A stretch of DNA of 64,000 bases from Sulfurimonas sp. HSL3-2 (lineage in GTDB: Bacteria > Campylobacterota > Campylobacteria > Campylobacterales > Sulfurimonadaceae), in the NCBI RefSeq assembly GCF_039645965.1, contig NZ_CP147917.1:1798001-1862000 (forward strand), in the 5' to 3' direction. This document shows positions 31,859 through 42,990 of this stretch, piece by piece. The translations under genes and the position numbers were made by a program. The notes beneath the pieces are model-generated. The model had not been told where the DNA came from. It did no database searches and saw nothing but the letters and a program-made list of their open reading frames with translations. Each line of letters begins with the position of its first letter. Within the stretch, counting starts at the first letter, position 1.

Positions 31859-34461
31859 AGAGAAACCTTCTCCTCGACTTTTGTAAATGTTTCGATTACA
31901 TCGCCGACTTGAACATCATCGTAACCTTTGATAACAACACCACACTCATAACCGTTTCCGACTTCATTAACGTCATCTTTGAAACGTTTAAGTGATGTAA
32001 GTTCACCCTCGTATGCAACGACACCGTCGCGGATAACACGAACAAGTCCGCCGCGTACAAGTTTACCGTCAACGACCACACATCCTGCGACCATTCCGCC
32101 TTTAGGGATTTTGAACGTATCGCGTACTTCTGCCTGACCTGTATTTGTCTCAGTAAATTTAGGTGACATCATACCTGTAAGCATTCCGGTGATATCATCG
32201 ATCAGCTGGTAGATAACTGAGTATGTTCTGATATCGACACCCTTTTGTTTTGCAGCAGCTTTTACACTACCTGTAGGACGTACGTTAAATCCAAGAAGTG
32301 CAGTGTTCTCACTGTTTGCAACAAGTTCTACGTCATTTTCCGTGATCCCGCCGACACCGCTAGAGATAATATCTACTTTAACTTCATCGTTACGAAGATC
32401 AGATAGAGCACCGCGGATCGCTTCAAGAGAACCGTGAACATCTGTTTTAAGTACGATTTTAAGCGTTTTAAGTCTTCCCTCTGCGATAAGTGAAGTAAGC
32501 TCATCCAACGTTGTTTTCGTAGAGTGTGAAAGTTCTTTACGTCTTTCATACTCATAACGTTTTTGAGCATATTCACGTGCCTCTTTATCTGAGTTCATCG
32601 CGATCATAGTCTCGCCTGCAGCAGGAACTTCATTCAGACCTACTACCACTGCCGTATGACTTGGTTTCAGTTCTTTTATCTGTGCTTTTTTGTCATCGAT
32701 CATCGCTTTTACACGTCCGTACGATTGACCACAGACAACATAATCACCGACTCTTAAAGTCCCGTTTTGAACAATAACAGTAGCTACCGGTCCACGACCT
32801 TTTTCTAAAGAACTCTCGACAACGACAGCTTTAGCATTCGTCTCTTCATTTGCTTTAAGCTCTAAGACTTCAGCAGTTAATAGAATGTTTTCTAAAAGTT
32901 CATCGATACCTTCGCCTTTTTTCGCAGACATAGGGATAAACTCGATATCTCCGCCCCAATCAACAGGATTAAGACCTTGTTCTGCCATCTGACCTTTTAC
33001 CATGTCAGGGTTAGCATTTTCTTTATCCATTTTGTTTAGTGCGACAATAATAGGTACACCAGAGTCTTTTGCTATTTTTATAGCTTCAAGAGTCTGAGGT
33101 TTTACACCGTCATCTGCAGCAACGACAATAACGATAATATCCGTTAGATTTGCCCCGCGTTGACGCATAGAACTAAATGCCGCGTGACCAGGAGTATCTA
33201 AGAATGTTATCCATTTACCGTTTTGTTTTACAGTGTATGCACCGATATGCTGAGTGATACCGCCGGCTTCGCCAGCTGCCACTTTAGCACTGCGGATAGC
33301 ATCTAGAAGTGATGTCTTACCGTGGTCGACGTGTCCCATAATCGTAATGACTGGTGGACGTTCAACTTGATTTCCATCCTCTTCGATTGTCTCTTCTTCA
33401 TAACTTTCTTCGTAGTTAAATGCATCTTTTGGATCGATCGTCGTTACTTCGACTCCGAACTCTTCTGCTAGAATCTCTATCTCGTCTTTACCAAGGAAAT
33501 CGTTTTTAGTCATCATCATACCAAGATCGAATAGAACTTTAATGATATCCGTCATCGGACGGTTGATCTTTTCTGCAAACTCATAAACACGAATATCTTC
33601 AGGTATCTCGACATGAGTCACGACTTCGTCAGAGACTTTCTCTTTTGTATACTTTTTACGTTTATCACGTGATACTTTACGAGGTTGTTTAGAGCCCTGT
33701 TTTTTACCTGAATTTCTTCCGATCGGTTTCGGCGGTTTTGGTTTTTTAGGTTCTTCGACCTTCACTTCATTCATCTGAGTCGCATTAAGATCGACAAGAA
33801 CAACCTCATCCGTATCATAATCCATAGAAAGTTCACTTAAACTCTCACCGAAGATATCCAGTTTCATTCCGCCAGACTGTTTTTTATTTGTCGTTGGCGT
33901 AGCTGGCTTATTTTTCTTTTTACGAGAATTTAGTTCAGCTAAGGCTTCAGCACTCATTTTTCCATAGTTAGAGACAGCTTTTAAAGCACTATCATCATGA
34001 GAGTCTAGTTTAACATCGTCTTCAGGCTTAGGCTTTTTCTTTTTAACGATTTTTAATCCAGATGTTTTTACAGGAGCTGCCATAGTAATAGGCATCTTTC
34101 TCTCTTCTTTTTTTGTCTCTTTTTCAGAAGATTCAACTGCATTCTCTTCTGTTTTAGTTTTTTGAGGAGCATTCTCCTCTTTCTCTTTCTTCTCTTGAGT
34201 TTCCGGTTTATGAGCTTTTTTAGACTCAACCTCAACATCTTTTTTAACTTCCTCAGCTTTATCGCTTACAGGAGCTGCTTTTTGCGGTGCTTCATTTTCA
34301 GCACCGTTCATAATATAGTTTACTATCTTCTCAGCCTCTTCCATAGAAACTGTACTTGAAGCAGTTTTTAATTCTAGACCCATATCTGATGCTTTTTTAA
34401 CAACTTCTTTAGATGTAACTCCAAGTTCTTTTGCTATTTCGTGTACTCTAACTTTTTCCAT
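31855..34461 (-). CDS. infB: Translation initiation factor IF-2
   Basis: 868 residues. An N-terminal IF2N domain ([18 protein letters not shown]) is followed by a Lys/Glu/Pro-rich low-complexity linker (about 55-270), a second IF2N-like domain and the GTPase: [34 protein letters not shown] and SAKKGEGID. It brings initiator tRNA to the 30S subunit. Its start overlaps the ylxR gene by 14 bp. The linker differs in composition but not in codon style from the rest. Confidence 0.97.
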   Translation of the reverse strand: MEKVRVHEIAKELGVTSKEVVKKASDMGLELKTASSTVSMEEAEKIVNYIMNGAENEAPQKAAPVSDKAEEVKKDVEVESKKAHKPETQEKKEKEENAPQKTKTEENAVESSEKETKKEERKMPITMAAPVKTSGLKIVKKKKPKPEDDVKLDSHDDSALKAVSNYGKMSAEALAELNSRKKKNKPATPTTNKKQSGGMKLDIFGESLSELSMDYDTDEVVLVDLNATQMNEVKVEEPKKPKPPKPIGRNSGKKQGSKQPRKVSRDKRKKYTKEKVSDEVVTHVEIPEDIRVYEFAEKINRPMTDIIKVLFDLGMMMTKNDFLGKDEIEILAEEFGVEVTTIDPKDAFNYEESYEEETIEEDGNQVERPPVITIMGHVDHGKTSLLDAIRSAKVAAGEAGGITQHIGAYTVKQNGKWITFLDTPGHAAFSSMRQRGANLTDIIVIVVAADDGVKPQTLEAIKIAKDSGVPIIVALNKMDKENANPDMVKGQMAEQGLNPVDWGGDIEFIPMSAKKGEGIDELLENILLTAEVLELKANEETNAKAVVVESSLEKGRGPVATVIVQNGTLRVGDYVVCGQSYGRVKAMIDDKKAQIKELKPSHTAVVVGLNEVPAAGETMIAMNSDKEAREYAQKRYEYERRKELSHSTKTTLDELTSLIAEGRLKTLKIVLKTDVHGSLEAIRGALSDLRNDEVKVDIISSGVGGITENDVELVANSENTALLGFNVRPTGSVKAAAKQKGVDIRTYSVIYQLIDDITGMLTGMMSPKFTETNTGQAEVRDTFKIPKGGMVAGCVVVDGKLVRGGLVRVIRDGVVAYEGELTSLKRFKDDVNEVGNGYECGVVIKGYDDVQVGDVIETFTKVEEKVSL

Positions 34462-34711
34462 TCTGAGCTATAATCTCCTTTAACTGGTTAGACAAACTTG
34501 CCATATCACCTATTTTACATTGCCGCATTAATGACTTCACGACTTTATTCTCATTTTTCAAACATTCATGACAAAGATAAAAACTTCTGCCGCTGTTTGA
34601 AAAATGTTGCAGTGACTTATCCACACATCTCAAACGCAATAATTCACCTTGCGGAAATCTACTTCTGCAAGTTATGCACATTCGAGTCGGATTGCTGTAA
34701 ATTTTCGGCAT
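34448..34711 (-). CDS. YlxR-family (DUF448) RNA-binding protein
   Basis: 87 residues beginning with the YlxR signature [18 protein letters not shown] and followed by [13 protein letters not shown], with four cysteines in two CxxC pairs. It is a small, basic, putative nucleic-acid-binding protein normally located next to infB. It overlaps the infB start by 14 bp. Confidence 0.88.
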   Translation of the reverse strand: MPKIYSNPTRMCITCRSRFPQGELLRLRCVDKSLQHFSNSGRSFYLCHECLKNENKVVKSLMRQCKIGDMASLSNQLKEIIAQNGKS

Positions 34712-34743
34712 TATATCTTAATATTACTTCAATTTTCTATAAA

Positions 34744-35625
34744 CTAACGCTCTACAACGAGACCGTTATTATCAAAATCCAAACATTTGACCTCATAATC
34801 AGGAAACTTTTGCTTAAATCTGTTTGTAAGTGCCGCAGCATCTTGATCATACACCATTGAGAAAAATGTCGAACCGCTGCCTGAGAGCGTACTCATTAAA
34901 GCACCGCTGTCATATGCAAGTTTTTGTATCGTAAAAAGTTCTGGCATCATCTTCATACGGATCTTTTGGTGAAACCTGTCCTGAGTAGCGAGACGAAGCA
35001 TCTCCCAATCTTCATTAAAAAATGCTGCGACCGTGACTGCCGTATGAGAAAGGTTATAGACTGCATTCTCTTTAGAGTAAGATTTTGGCAGAAGCGTTCT
35101 TGATTTTGATGTATTGATCGGTTTATTCGGTATAACGACGACTGCTTTAAGATAATCCGGCAGATGCTTCTTTTGTGAAAATACTTTATTTTTTTCAATA
35201 GTCGCTGCATTGAAACCGCCCATAACCGCCGGAGTGATATTATCCGGATGAGACTCATATGTCAGTGCATGATTTAGTATACGTCTCTTTGAGACTCTTA
35301 CACCCGCTGCTTCATGAGCAGTAGATATAGCACTTACGATTACTGCAGATGAACTGCCAAGACCTCTTGACATAGGGATCTGATTATAAAAAGTAAATTT
35401 AAAGTTTTGTTTCTTCTCTGTCAGACGTTCATAATGCTCATTAAAGATACTTACAAAAAGGTTGTTTCCTTTTAGTCTCGGGTTGTTCGCACCCTCGCCT
35501 TTTATGGCAATACTGAAAAATTTAGACGGGTGGAACTCAACCACGTTTCTAAGATCGACGGCTAAGCCGAGTGAATCAAATCCCGGTCCAAGATTGGCAC
35601 TTGTTGCTGGTACGCTAATAGTCAC
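34744..35625 (-). CDS. thrB: Homoserine kinase
   Basis: 293 residues of the GHMP kinase family. [21 protein letters not shown] is the N-terminal signature, [17 protein letters not shown] the ATP loop and [14 protein letters not shown] the C-terminal motif. It phosphorylates homoserine for threonine synthesis. It starts at GTG 35625 after AAGGAAAAAA. It lies between tsaB and ylxR, co-directional. Confidence 0.95.
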   Translation of the reverse strand: MTISVPATSANLGPGFDSLGLAVDLRNVVEFHPSKFFSIAIKGEGANNPRLKGNNLFVSIFNEHYERLTEKKQNFKFTFYNQIPMSRGLGSSSAVIVSAISTAHEAAGVRVSKRRILNHALTYESHPDNITPAVMGGFNAATIEKNKVFSQKKHLPDYLKAVVVIPNKPINTSKSRTLLPKSYSKENAVYNLSHTAVTVAAFFNEDWEMLRLATQDRFHQKIRMKMMPELFTIQKLAYDSGALMSTLSGSGSTFFSMVYDQDAAALTNRFKQKFPDYEVKCLDFDNNGLVVER

Positions 35626-35636
35626 TTTTTTCCTTA

Positions 35637-36098
35637 TCAGACAGCACCGATTCCGTATTCGGGAGCTGTGTTAATATCAAAATCATTGTAGTTTAAAAAA
35701 TCCGGTAACTTAAAATCCGACATTATAACATCGTCAAACTTTTTAGTTTCAATCCCTGTTGAAGTTTTAACAAAATAGAGCTTTCCAACTGCTTTTATCG
35801 GTTGATTTTTATTAAAATAAAAGGCATCTGTTGCAAAGAGTGGTATATTTTTTAAGATCGAGAGTGATTTTAAAAATATATATGCCACCTTGATAGCCAT
35901 AAAACTACCGGGACCGTTCGCGTAAAAAATATTTTTGATCACGTACTTTTTTTCCAACTCCTCATAGATAACAGGCAGTATCTCCGAGCTTTTTTCCTCG
36001 GTTATAACTGAATCTATAAGTTGTTTGTCTTCATAAACTCCCGCCATTATGGGGGAACTTAATGCGAGTACTACTAGATCGACCTCTTTTTTATGCAT
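35637..36098 (-). CDS. TsaB-like protein (tRNA t6A synthesis), short form
   Basis: 153 residues, shorter than the usual ~220. The conserved TsaB segment [21 protein letters not shown] (GPGSFTGLR-like) is present near residues 59-79, and the N-terminus [23 protein letters not shown] resembles the actin-like fold start. TsaB scaffolds TsaD in t6A37 formation. The truncated second half is, I believe, normal for Campylobacterota. It overlaps the end of lpxC by 8 bp. Confidence 0.72.
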   Translation of the reverse strand: MHKKEVDLVVLALSSPIMAGVYEDKQLIDSVITEEKSSEILPVIYEELEKKYVIKNIFYANGPGSFMAIKVAYIFLKSLSILKNIPLFATDAFYFNKNQPIKAVGKLYFVKTSTGIETKKFDDVIMSDFKLPDFLNYNDFDINTAPEYGIGAV

Positions 36099-36975
36099 AA
36101 GCTTTTGCGTATTCTTTCTCTGTAGAGCCTACGATATCTACGATCTCATAGTTTTCAGGGTCTTTTAAGAGCTCTAGCGTCAGCTTGTGATTAAGGTCAT
36201 GACTTCCCGCAAGTGCTTCATAGTTACCGATAAAGTTCATCCCTATAAGACTCATATCGCCTATAGCGTCAAGAATCTTATGTCTGACGAACTCATCGCT
36301 GAATCTTAGCCCTTCAGGGTTTAATACCTTCTTCTCATCGAGTACTATAGCGTTTTCCAAAGAACCGCCAAGAGCTAAGCCTTTTGATCTTAAGTACTGC
36401 ACCTCATGTAAGAAACCGAATGTTCTCGCACGAGCCACCTCTTTTTTATAGTTCTCTTTACTAAACTCTAACACATATGCCTGATTTTCTATAACAGGAT
36501 GAGCGAACTTGATCGTAAAATCGTATTTTAAATTCTTAGAAGGGGAAAGTTTTACATACTTGTCACCCTCTTTGATCTCTACATCTTTTTTTATGATCAT
36601 TATACGCTTTGGCAGTTCCTGTTCTGCAATCCCTGCTTCATCTAAAAGCATACAAAAACTTGCACTGCTTCCGTCCATGACCGGAACCTCATCAGAATCG
36701 ACAGTTATCTTCAGATTATCTATACCATATGCATATATTGCAGATAAAAGATGCTCGATAGTCGATATCGAATGTCCATCTTTCCCGATAACCGTAGCCA
36801 TCTTCGTATCCACAACGTTCTCAGGGATAAGAGGGATAGAAACACCGACATCTTTTCTGACAAATACGATACCGTTTCCGGCTTCAAGCGGCTCTAACGT
36901 CAAGTTTACCGGATTACCGCGATGTAATCCTATTCCAACAAGTGAAACAGGTTTTTTAATAGTTGTTTGATACAT
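36091..36975 (-). CDS. lpxC: UDP-3-O-acyl-N-acetylglucosamine deacetylase
   Basis: 294 residues from ATG 36975 (AGGA eight to ten bases upstream); an in-frame TTG at 36999 would add eight residues but lacks a good site. The zinc and catalytic residues are visible: [17 protein letters not shown] (His), [13 protein letters not shown] (His and Asp) and [12 protein letters not shown] (catalytic His). It commits UDP-acyl-GlcNAc to lipid A. The M23 peptidase gene lies 86 bp upstream. Confidence 0.95.
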   Translation of the reverse strand: MYQTTIKKPVSLVGIGLHRGNPVNLTLEPLEAGNGIVFVRKDVGVSIPLIPENVVDTKMATVIGKDGHSISTIEHLLSAIYAYGIDNLKITVDSDEVPVMDGSSASFCMLLDEAGIAEQELPKRIMIIKKDVEIKEGDKYVKLSPSKNLKYDFTIKFAHPVIENQAYVLEFSKENYKKEVARARTFGFLHEVQYLRSKGLALGGSLENAIVLDEKKVLNPEGLRFSDEFVRHKILDAIGDMSLIGMNFIGNYEALAGSHDLNHKLTLELLKDPENYEIVDIVGSTEKEYAKAYA

Positions 36976-37061
36976 AATCTTATATCCTGTCTTCTTCAAT
37001 GCTAAGTCAACGTTAGCAATATATATTCCACATTATAGCCTATTTAAGCTATGAAAAAAAT

Positions 37062-38432
37062 CTATTGTCTGTCTATGATCTTCTTTGCTTCGGCAATAAT
37101 ATCTTCTATATTTACCTTCATCCAGTGCTTGTCCATCCACTCTTCAGGACGGACTTCGATGCCTTGTACCAGCACACCGAAATGTAAGTGATCGCCCATA
37201 GCATAACCTGTCATACCTGTTTTTGCTATCTCATCACCTACTTTTACATTATCACCCTCGTTTACAGACAAGCTAGAGCAGTGTCCATAAAGTGTATAAA
37301 GTCCTAGTCCGTGATCGATTATAGGATTATTCCCGTAAAGACCGTTATAGTTTGCAAACACGACATGACCCGGATTTTGAGTCGTGATCTGTCCCATCTG
37401 TACACTTGCAAGGTCAAGTCCCATATGATAGGCATCACTGACGATTTTACCTTTGTATGAATAGATCCTGTGATCCCCGAAGCTTGCAACAGGAGCAGCA
37501 TTTTTAAGCGGATACATAGGTCTGATACTAAAGTTGGAGATCATCGTATTCTGTGCTACTTTTGATGTTATCTTATGGATTAAAGCTTCATTGTTGGCAC
37601 GTACTTTTTCATTGATGATCTTAAATCTCTCGATTCTGTCATCAACTCCGTCAGTCTCTTCAAACTCGTTAGCTAGTTCTGCGATCTTGCCGTCTAAGAA
37701 CTTATCTTTAAGCGTGATATGCGATTCTTTATACTTTCTGTCTTTCAGATAAAGTCTAACATACTCTTGAGAGATGTTTCCTGCCATATCCTCTACGACT
37801 ATCGTCGCTCTGAAACTGCTTTGTTTTATCGGCCATGCGATAAGCGAGATATAGTAACCCTCTTTGTAAAAAGGCTGTGCCAAGAAATCTTTACCGAAGT
37901 TTGTTGCTATCTTAATGCTTTTTAGATGTTCATCAGCAGCTTTAAATATAACGACTGCACTACCGCCTTTTTGAATAGCATAAGAGTTTGCCAGACTTAC
38001 TAGTTCAGGTCTTTTTGAATCGACTATGAAATTAAACTCTTTTACGATCTCATTGCCTTTAAAAAAGTCCCATTTACTCGCATCTCTTGCTTTTATAATA
38101 AGTTTCGCACGGTTTGTTTTTATTCTATACAACTGTTTAGGGGCTTTTACTTCTACAGAGATGTTATTTTCTTTTGAGATAAACTTTTCATCCGCTATGT
38201 TAAAAGTCTTATCATCTACCTGAAGAGTGATATTATATGACACTACTCCCGTATCATCATTTATGCTTACATGTAAAGGATCTTTCAGGTTCCAATATTT
38301 ATCATTATCCAACTTGACTACAGGAGCATTCCTCTCAAACATCGATGAGTTGAATATAAATATTGCTCCGCCTATGATAGATATAAAAAATATCAGGACT
38401 AACAGTGATGATGAATCTCTTTTTTTTCTCAT
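37062..38432 (-). CDS. M23 family metallopeptidase with membrane anchor
   Basis: 456 residues: a signal-anchor helix (about 10-28), a long beta-rich extracytoplasmic region (about 30-300) containing an Ig-like stretch, a coiled segment (about 240-290) and a C-terminal M23 domain with HMGLDLAS (zinc His/Asp) and DHLHFGV (second zinc His). LYGHCSSLSV supplies the third histidine. It probably cleaves peptidoglycan cross-links in the periplasm. From memory, Campylobacter has a comparable peptidase (Cj0131) next to lpxC. It overlaps the DHH gene by one base. Confidence 0.9.
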   Translation of the reverse strand: MRKKRDSSSLLVLIFFISIIGGAIFIFNSSMFERNAPVVKLDNDKYWNLKDPLHVSINDDTGVVSYNITLQVDDKTFNIADEKFISKENNISVEVKAPKQLYRIKTNRAKLIIKARDASKWDFFKGNEIVKEFNFIVDSKRPELVSLANSYAIQKGGSAVVIFKAADEHLKSIKIATNFGKDFLAQPFYKEGYYISLIAWPIKQSSFRATIVVEDMAGNISQEYVRLYLKDRKYKESHITLKDKFLDGKIAELANEFEETDGVDDRIERFKIINEKVRANNEALIHKITSKVAQNTMISNFSIRPMYPLKNAAPVASFGDHRIYSYKGKIVSDAYHMGLDLASVQMGQITTQNPGHVVFANYNGLYGNNPIIDHGLGLYTLYGHCSSLSVNEGDNVKVGDEIAKTGMTGYAMGDHLHFGVLVQGIEVRPEEWMDKHWMKVNIEDIIAEAKKIIDRQ

Positions 38433-39373
38433 TATATACTTTCCTTTAACAGTGTAATTATTTCTTGTGTCGCTTTTTGCATATCATTATCCGGCAGTGT
38501 AAATCCTGCCGCATGAGGATGTCCGCCGCCGCCAAAATGTCTTGCGATACCGTTTACGTCGATACTCATATCGCTTCTCAGCGACGCTTTAAGTGTCAGG
38601 TTCTTATTTTCTCTCAGCAAGATCGCGACCTTCACCGTCGGAAGGTGCAAAGCCTCTTCAAGCGCGGCTTCACAGTCGTTTGCCTTGGCTCCGTACTTCT
38701 GCATCATCTTTTGATCTACATGTAAAACCGCGATCTTTCCATCATTGTAGAGCTGCATATCCAGCATCATTGCACCTTTTATACGATAAGCCGAAAGGGA
38801 CATATGCTGTGATACAAATAGATTGCACGATTTTGAATCTGCACCCAGATGACATAGATCTTTTGCCATCTCAAAAACTCTATGATCTGTCTTATGACTT
38901 AAAAAGTTAGACGAATCATCGATGAGACCTGCATAAAGAGCAGTCGCCATCTTATGGTTTATATCTATCTCATTTGCTTTAAAAAAGTCATATAAGACCT
39001 GTGTCGTACTTATCGCATCTGCATCTACGACATTGTACTTGCCGTAGTTATCATTACTTTGATGATGGTCGATGTTTATAAGATCGATATCCAATTCTAC
39101 ACCGAGCCTTGAGTATGAACCGCAGTCCAGACTTATCGCCAGATCAGCATCTTTTGGAAAGCTGTTTTTTATCTTATCAAGCCAAGGCAGGAACTTCAAA
39201 TTCTCGTCAATATGCTTAGATGCGCAAAAAAATGACACCTTCTTGTGCAATTTTAACATATAAGTATAAACAGCAGAAGCACTGCTTAATGAATCGGCGT
39301 CGGGATTGACATGCGAGATCACTACGACATGCTTTGCTTTCTCGATCGCTTCTATTATATCTTTGTTTCTCAT
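38432..39373 (-). CDS. DHH-family phosphoesterase (NrnA-like)
   Basis: 313 residues. The DHH motifs are HVNPDADSLSSA, SLDCGS and IDHHQSNDNYG, and the DHHA1 domain has GGGGHPHAAGF. Such proteins degrade short oligoribonucleotides or pAp (NrnA), with Mn in the active site. In Helicobacter I recall a related gene (HP1042) beside hp1043. It follows flhB by 14 bp and precedes the M23 peptidase. Confidence 0.9.
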   Translation of the reverse strand: MRNKDIIEAIEKAKHVVVISHVNPDADSLSSASAVYTYMLKLHKKVSFFCASKHIDENLKFLPWLDKIKNSFPKDADLAISLDCGSYSRLGVELDIDLINIDHHQSNDNYGKYNVVDADAISTTQVLYDFFKANEIDINHKMATALYAGLIDDSSNFLSHKTDHRVFEMAKDLCHLGADSKSCNLFVSQHMSLSAYRIKGAMMLDMQLYNDGKIAVLHVDQKMMQKYGAKANDCEAALEEALHLPTVKVAILLRENKNLTLKASLRSDMSIDVNGIARHFGGGGHPHAAGFTLPDNDMQKATQEIITLLKESI

Positions 39374-39387
39374 AATGAAATTATAGG

Positions 39388-40443
39388 CTATTTTCTATTC
39401 ATCTTATATACATACGCCAAAACTTCGGCGACTGCGGCAAAAAGTTCTTCTGGTATCTCGCGTTCGACCTCGACTTGCGCATAAAGAGATCTTGCCAGCG
39501 GAGGATTTTGGACTATATGGACATGGTTTTCACGTGCTATTTTTTTGATCTGAACCGCCATAAGGTTCATCCCTTTAGCCACGACAATAGGTGCACGGCT
39601 TTTTTTCTCATCATATTTGATCGCAACAGCGTAGTGAGTCGGATTGGTCACGACGACATCTGCTGTCGGGACTTCGGACATCATCCTTTTTCTTGATGCC
39701 TGCATTTGGATCTGACGAATTTTAGACTTGATTAACGGATCCCCTTCCATATTTTTCATCTCATCTTTTATCTCTTGCTTGCTCATTTTAAGATTATCAA
39801 AGTACTGCTTTCTTACTATAACAAGATCGATGATCGCAAATACGCCGATAATAAAAAGCATGATAAGCGCTAAGATAATGGCTTTTTCAACCATCCATGA
39901 AAGTTGATCGTGAAGATTAAAGAGTGCGACAGTAGGAAGTTCCTGTGTATAGATATAAAAGAAGTAAAAACCGATGCCTAAAGTCGTAAAAGACTTAAAT
40001 GTCGTCTTCACTGCTTCAAGCAGTTTCTTTAAAGAGAAAAGGTTTTTAAGACCGCTGATGGGATTTAACTTCTCAAACTTCGGGGCAATAGCATCACTGT
40101 TAAACAAAAATCCGAACTGGGCAAGTGCTGCCAAAACTCCGGCTATTGCGACAACGAGCGAAAGCGGTATGACTATGATCAAGAATTCTCTCATAGAGAC
40201 CATTGCTATATTCATAAGCGTATCACGTGTAAGCTCAGTACCAAGCATGGAAAAAAAGTATTTCACTAAAAATACAAGATGCTCCGACATAAAGTTAAAA
40301 AGCATCAAGATAGCAAGAATAGCTACAAAAAGAGTGATGACTCCAGAGGCGTCCTGACTTTTAGGGACATTACCCTTTTTTCTGGCATCCTCTATCTTCT
40401 TGGCGGTGGGTTCTTCTGTCTTTTCGCCTGCGTCTTCAGCCAT
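39388..40443 (-). CDS. flhB: Flagellar export component FlhB
   Basis: 351 residues. DAGEKTEEPTAKKIEDARKKGNVPKSQD is the canonical N-terminus, four membrane helices follow (about 28-50, 88-110, 145-165, 185-208), and the cytoplasmic domain contains NPTH in VVTNPTHYAVAIKY, the autocleavage site that switches export specificity. It is isolated from the other flagellar genes, in an operon after nadA-nadC. Confidence 0.97.
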   Translation of the reverse strand: MAEDAGEKTEEPTAKKIEDARKKGNVPKSQDASGVITLFVAILAILMLFNFMSEHLVFLVKYFFSMLGTELTRDTLMNIAMVSMREFLIIVIPLSLVVAIAGVLAALAQFGFLFNSDAIAPKFEKLNPISGLKNLFSLKKLLEAVKTTFKSFTTLGIGFYFFYIYTQELPTVALFNLHDQLSWMVEKAIILALIMLFIIGVFAIIDLVIVRKQYFDNLKMSKQEIKDEMKNMEGDPLIKSKIRQIQMQASRKRMMSEVPTADVVVTNPTHYAVAIKYDEKKSRAPIVVAKGMNLMAVQIKKIARENHVHIVQNPPLARSLYAQVEVEREIPEELFAAVAEVLAYVYKMNRK

Positions 40444-40453
40444 GCTTTAGTGC

Positions 40454-41269
40454 CTAGTCCATTTTCATAGAGATATCTATCCAGTTTGCCTGATGGATAA
40501 GTGAACCGCTGCTGATGGCATCTATACCGGTTTTTGCATATGATTCTATAGTCTCAAGCGAGATATTTCCGCTTGCTTCTAAAAGGATTGATGGGAAATG
40601 CTCTTTTTTATATGCAACGACCTCTTTCATCTCTTCGGGTGTCATATTGTCACACATCACGATATCTGCGCCCGCATTCATCGCTTCTTTCGCCATCTCG
40701 AACGATTCCGCTTCAACTTCTATCTTAGAAGTAAAAGGGATCTTTTCTCTTGCAGTGTTTATATACTCTTTCAAGTTTTTGATCGTCTTTAAATGCGTGT
40801 CTTTGAGCATCAAACAATCGTCCAGTCCCATTCTATGGTTGACCGCACCGCCTGTCCTTGTCGCATACTTCTCAAAATTTCTAAGCATCGGACGCGTTTT
40901 TCTTGTGTCTAAGAGTTTTGTACCGTAAGGCTTTATCAGCTTTACATATTTTGAAGTAAGTGTCGCTATCGAACTTGCGTGAAGAAGCATGTTTAGCAGT
41001 GTTCTCTCGCATCTTAGAAGCGTATGTGAAGAGCCCTTTATCTTTGCGATGATATCACCCTTTACAAACTCTTCGCCGTCACTTTTGAGCCATTCGATCT
41101 CAAATGCCTCTAGTTTAGCCAAAACATCTATATATTTACGTCCGGCAACGACCCCTTCGCTTTTTGCGATTATCTTCGCACTCGCAGGAGTCGAACTCTC
41201 TACCAGAGCGTACAGATCCCCGCGACCGACATCTTCAGCGAGTGTCGCTTTTACAAAATCCTCTATCAT
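40454..41269 (-). CDS. nadC: Nicotinate-nucleotide pyrophosphorylase
   Basis: 271 residues. It has the EDVGRGDLYALV N-terminus, LLHASSIATLTSKYV, the LDTRKTRPMLRNFEKYA signature with the PRPP/quinolinate-binding Arg and Lys, HRMGLDDCLMLKDTHL and EVEAESFEMAKEAMNAGADIVM. It converts quinolinate to nicotinate mononucleotide. It overlaps nadA by 4 bp (ATGA). Confidence 0.96.
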   Translation of the reverse strand: MIEDFVKATLAEDVGRGDLYALVESSTPASAKIIAKSEGVVAGRKYIDVLAKLEAFEIEWLKSDGEEFVKGDIIAKIKGSSHTLLRCERTLLNMLLHASSIATLTSKYVKLIKPYGTKLLDTRKTRPMLRNFEKYATRTGGAVNHRMGLDDCLMLKDTHLKTIKNLKEYINTAREKIPFTSKIEVEAESFEMAKEAMNAGADIVMCDNMTPEEMKEVVAYKKEHFPSILLEASGNISLETIESYAKTGIDAISSGSLIHQANWIDISMKMD

Positions 41270-42264
41270 AATGCCATCATTCTTTCTAGTGCGACTTTCG
41301 CCCAGTACTGCGTGTCTTCATCGACAAATATCTCATTGATCGGTGCACCGTCTTCGATCGATTTCAGTGTCAGGTACACATCTTCTAAAGTCGTTTCGTT
41401 CATAGTAGGACATTCCGGTTTTGTAGATGAAAGGACATAAGTATTTTTCGGACGCAGACGGTTGACCATGTTGAACTCTGTTCCCACAGCTACTTTTTGA
41501 TCTTCCGGCAGTTCTGTTATATATTTTATCAGCTGAGAAGTAGAACCGACGAAATCTGCTTTGTCACAGATTGCCGGGTCGCATTCAGGGTGTACGGCTA
41601 TTAAAATACCCGGGTACTTTTTACGGTAAAACTCGATATCTTCGACGCTGAAGAGCTGATGAACCGAACAAAAACCGTCATAACAGATGATGTCCGCCTC
41701 TTTTGGATCGCCTCCAAGACCGATTACCATCGATTGAAGTCCCATCTGGTTAGCGATGTTCTGTCCCAGACATCTGTCAGGTACGAAAAGTATCTTTTTC
41801 CCCTCTTTTAAAGCGTTTGTGATGATCGTCTTTGCATTTGCACTGGTACAGACCATTCCGCCCATCTGACCTACTTTTGCTTTTACATCGGCATTTGAAT
41901 TGATGTATGTGATCGGCAGTACATCCTCTTTTTTGATCCCGTTCTTCTCTAAAAATGCAACAGATTCATCAAAATAAAGCGTATCGATCATTCTAGCCAT
42001 CGCACAACATGCCACTTTTGGCATAACGACACGCTTTTCAGGACTGAGTACCTTAACACTTTGTCCCATAAAACCGACTCCGCAAAAAAGTACGAACTCT
42101 GCATCGTCCGCTTGTGTCTTTTTCGCAAGTTCAAGGGAATCTCCCACGATATCCGCCATCTCAAAAACTTCATCTCTTTGGTAAAAATGGGCAACGACGG
42201 TAACGCTTAGTTTCTCTTTTAACTCTTTTATCTTCTGTTTTAATTCTTCAGTAGTATAGTTCAA
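41266..42264 (-). CDS. nadA: Quinolinate synthase NadA
   Basis: 332 residues. The [4Fe-4S] ligands are in CCAMARMID, GGMVCTSANAKTI and HPECDPAICDKADFVGSTSQ. It condenses iminoaspartate with DHAP to quinolinate. The start is TTG 42262-42264, after AGGATATTACAA. nadB is not in the window. It is the first gene of a 14-kb co-directional run and is divergent from plsY across 108 bp of AT-rich DNA. Confidence 0.96.
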   Translation of the reverse strand: MNYTTEELKQKIKELKEKLSVTVVAHFYQRDEVFEMADIVGDSLELAKKTQADDAEFVLFCGVGFMGQSVKVLSPEKRVVMPKVACCAMARMIDTLYFDESVAFLEKNGIKKEDVLPITYINSNADVKAKVGQMGGMVCTSANAKTIITNALKEGKKILFVPDRCLGQNIANQMGLQSMVIGLGGDPKEADIICYDGFCSVHQLFSVEDIEFYRKKYPGILIAVHPECDPAICDKADFVGSTSQLIKYITELPEDQKVAVGTEFNMVNRLRPKNTYVLSSTKPECPTMNETTLEDVYLTLKSIEDGAPINEIFVDEDTQYWAKVALERMMAL

Positions 42265-42372
42265 TTGTAATATCCTAAAAATCTATAATTTTGCAATTAT
42301 ATCAAATTATATAACCTCTTTATAATAAAAATATATGTATGCTTTCATTTATTAATATTAGGACTACGAACC

Positions 42373-42990
42373 ATGATGGATTTTTTATTTAGTTTAAACG
42401 GTGAACTTTTTATAGCAGCATATCTTGTCGGCGGGATTCCATTTGGACTTTTACTTGCTAAGTTTTTTGCAGGTGTCGATGTAAAATCAAGCGGCAGTGG
42501 AAGCATCGGTGCAACAAACGTACTTCGTGTCGTTAAAGAGACAAATCCGGCTTTAGCAAAAAAACTGGGTGCTGCTACACTTGCACTTGATGCACTTAAG
42601 GGTGTTGTAGTTTTAACGGCAGGACATTTTCTAGGTGCTAGCGAAGCTACTTTATGGGGTATCGCAGTATTAGCGGTGATCGGTCACTGTTTTAGCCCTT
42701 ACCTGAACTTTGAAGGCGGAAAAGGGATAGCGACAGGGATGGGTGTTATGATGTTCATGCTCCCAATCGAGACCGTTATCGCTCTTGTCGTATGGTTTGG
42801 TTTTGCAAAAACGCTTAGAATCTCATCAGCTTCATCACTTTTAGGTCTTACAGCGCTTATGATCTCAAGTTTTTATATACACCCTGATATGCCCCATGCA
42901 CCTGTTATACTGATAGGTTTTATCCTGTTTTATAAACATATCCCGAATATCATCAGAATCATCCAAGGGAAAGAGAAAAGAGTAATTTGA
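42373..42990 (+). CDS. plsY: Glycerol-3-phosphate acyltransferase PlsY
   Basis: 205 residues and about five membrane helices. The signatures are SGSGSIGATNVLRV (motif 1), HCFSPYLNFEGGKGIATGMGV (motif 2) and a HIPNIIRIIQGKE end (motif 3). It transfers acyl from acyl-phosphate to glycerol-3-phosphate at the inner membrane; PlsX is at 7105-8103. The stop overlaps the TTG start of folB (TTGA). Confidence 0.95.
   Translation: MMDFLFSLNGELFIAAYLVGGIPFGLLLAKFFAGVDVKSSGSGSIGATNVLRVVKETNPALAKKLGAATLALDALKGVVVLTAGHFLGASEATLWGIAVLAVIGHCFSPYLNFEGGKGIATGMGVMMFMLPIETVIALVVWFGFAKTLRISSASSLLGLTALMISSFYIHPDMPHAPVILIGFILFYKHIPNIIRIIQGKEKRVI

Noticed and set aside
36976-36999. TTG start giving an 8-residue longer LpxC
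   Set aside because: ATG 36975 has a better ribosome site and the usual LpxC length.
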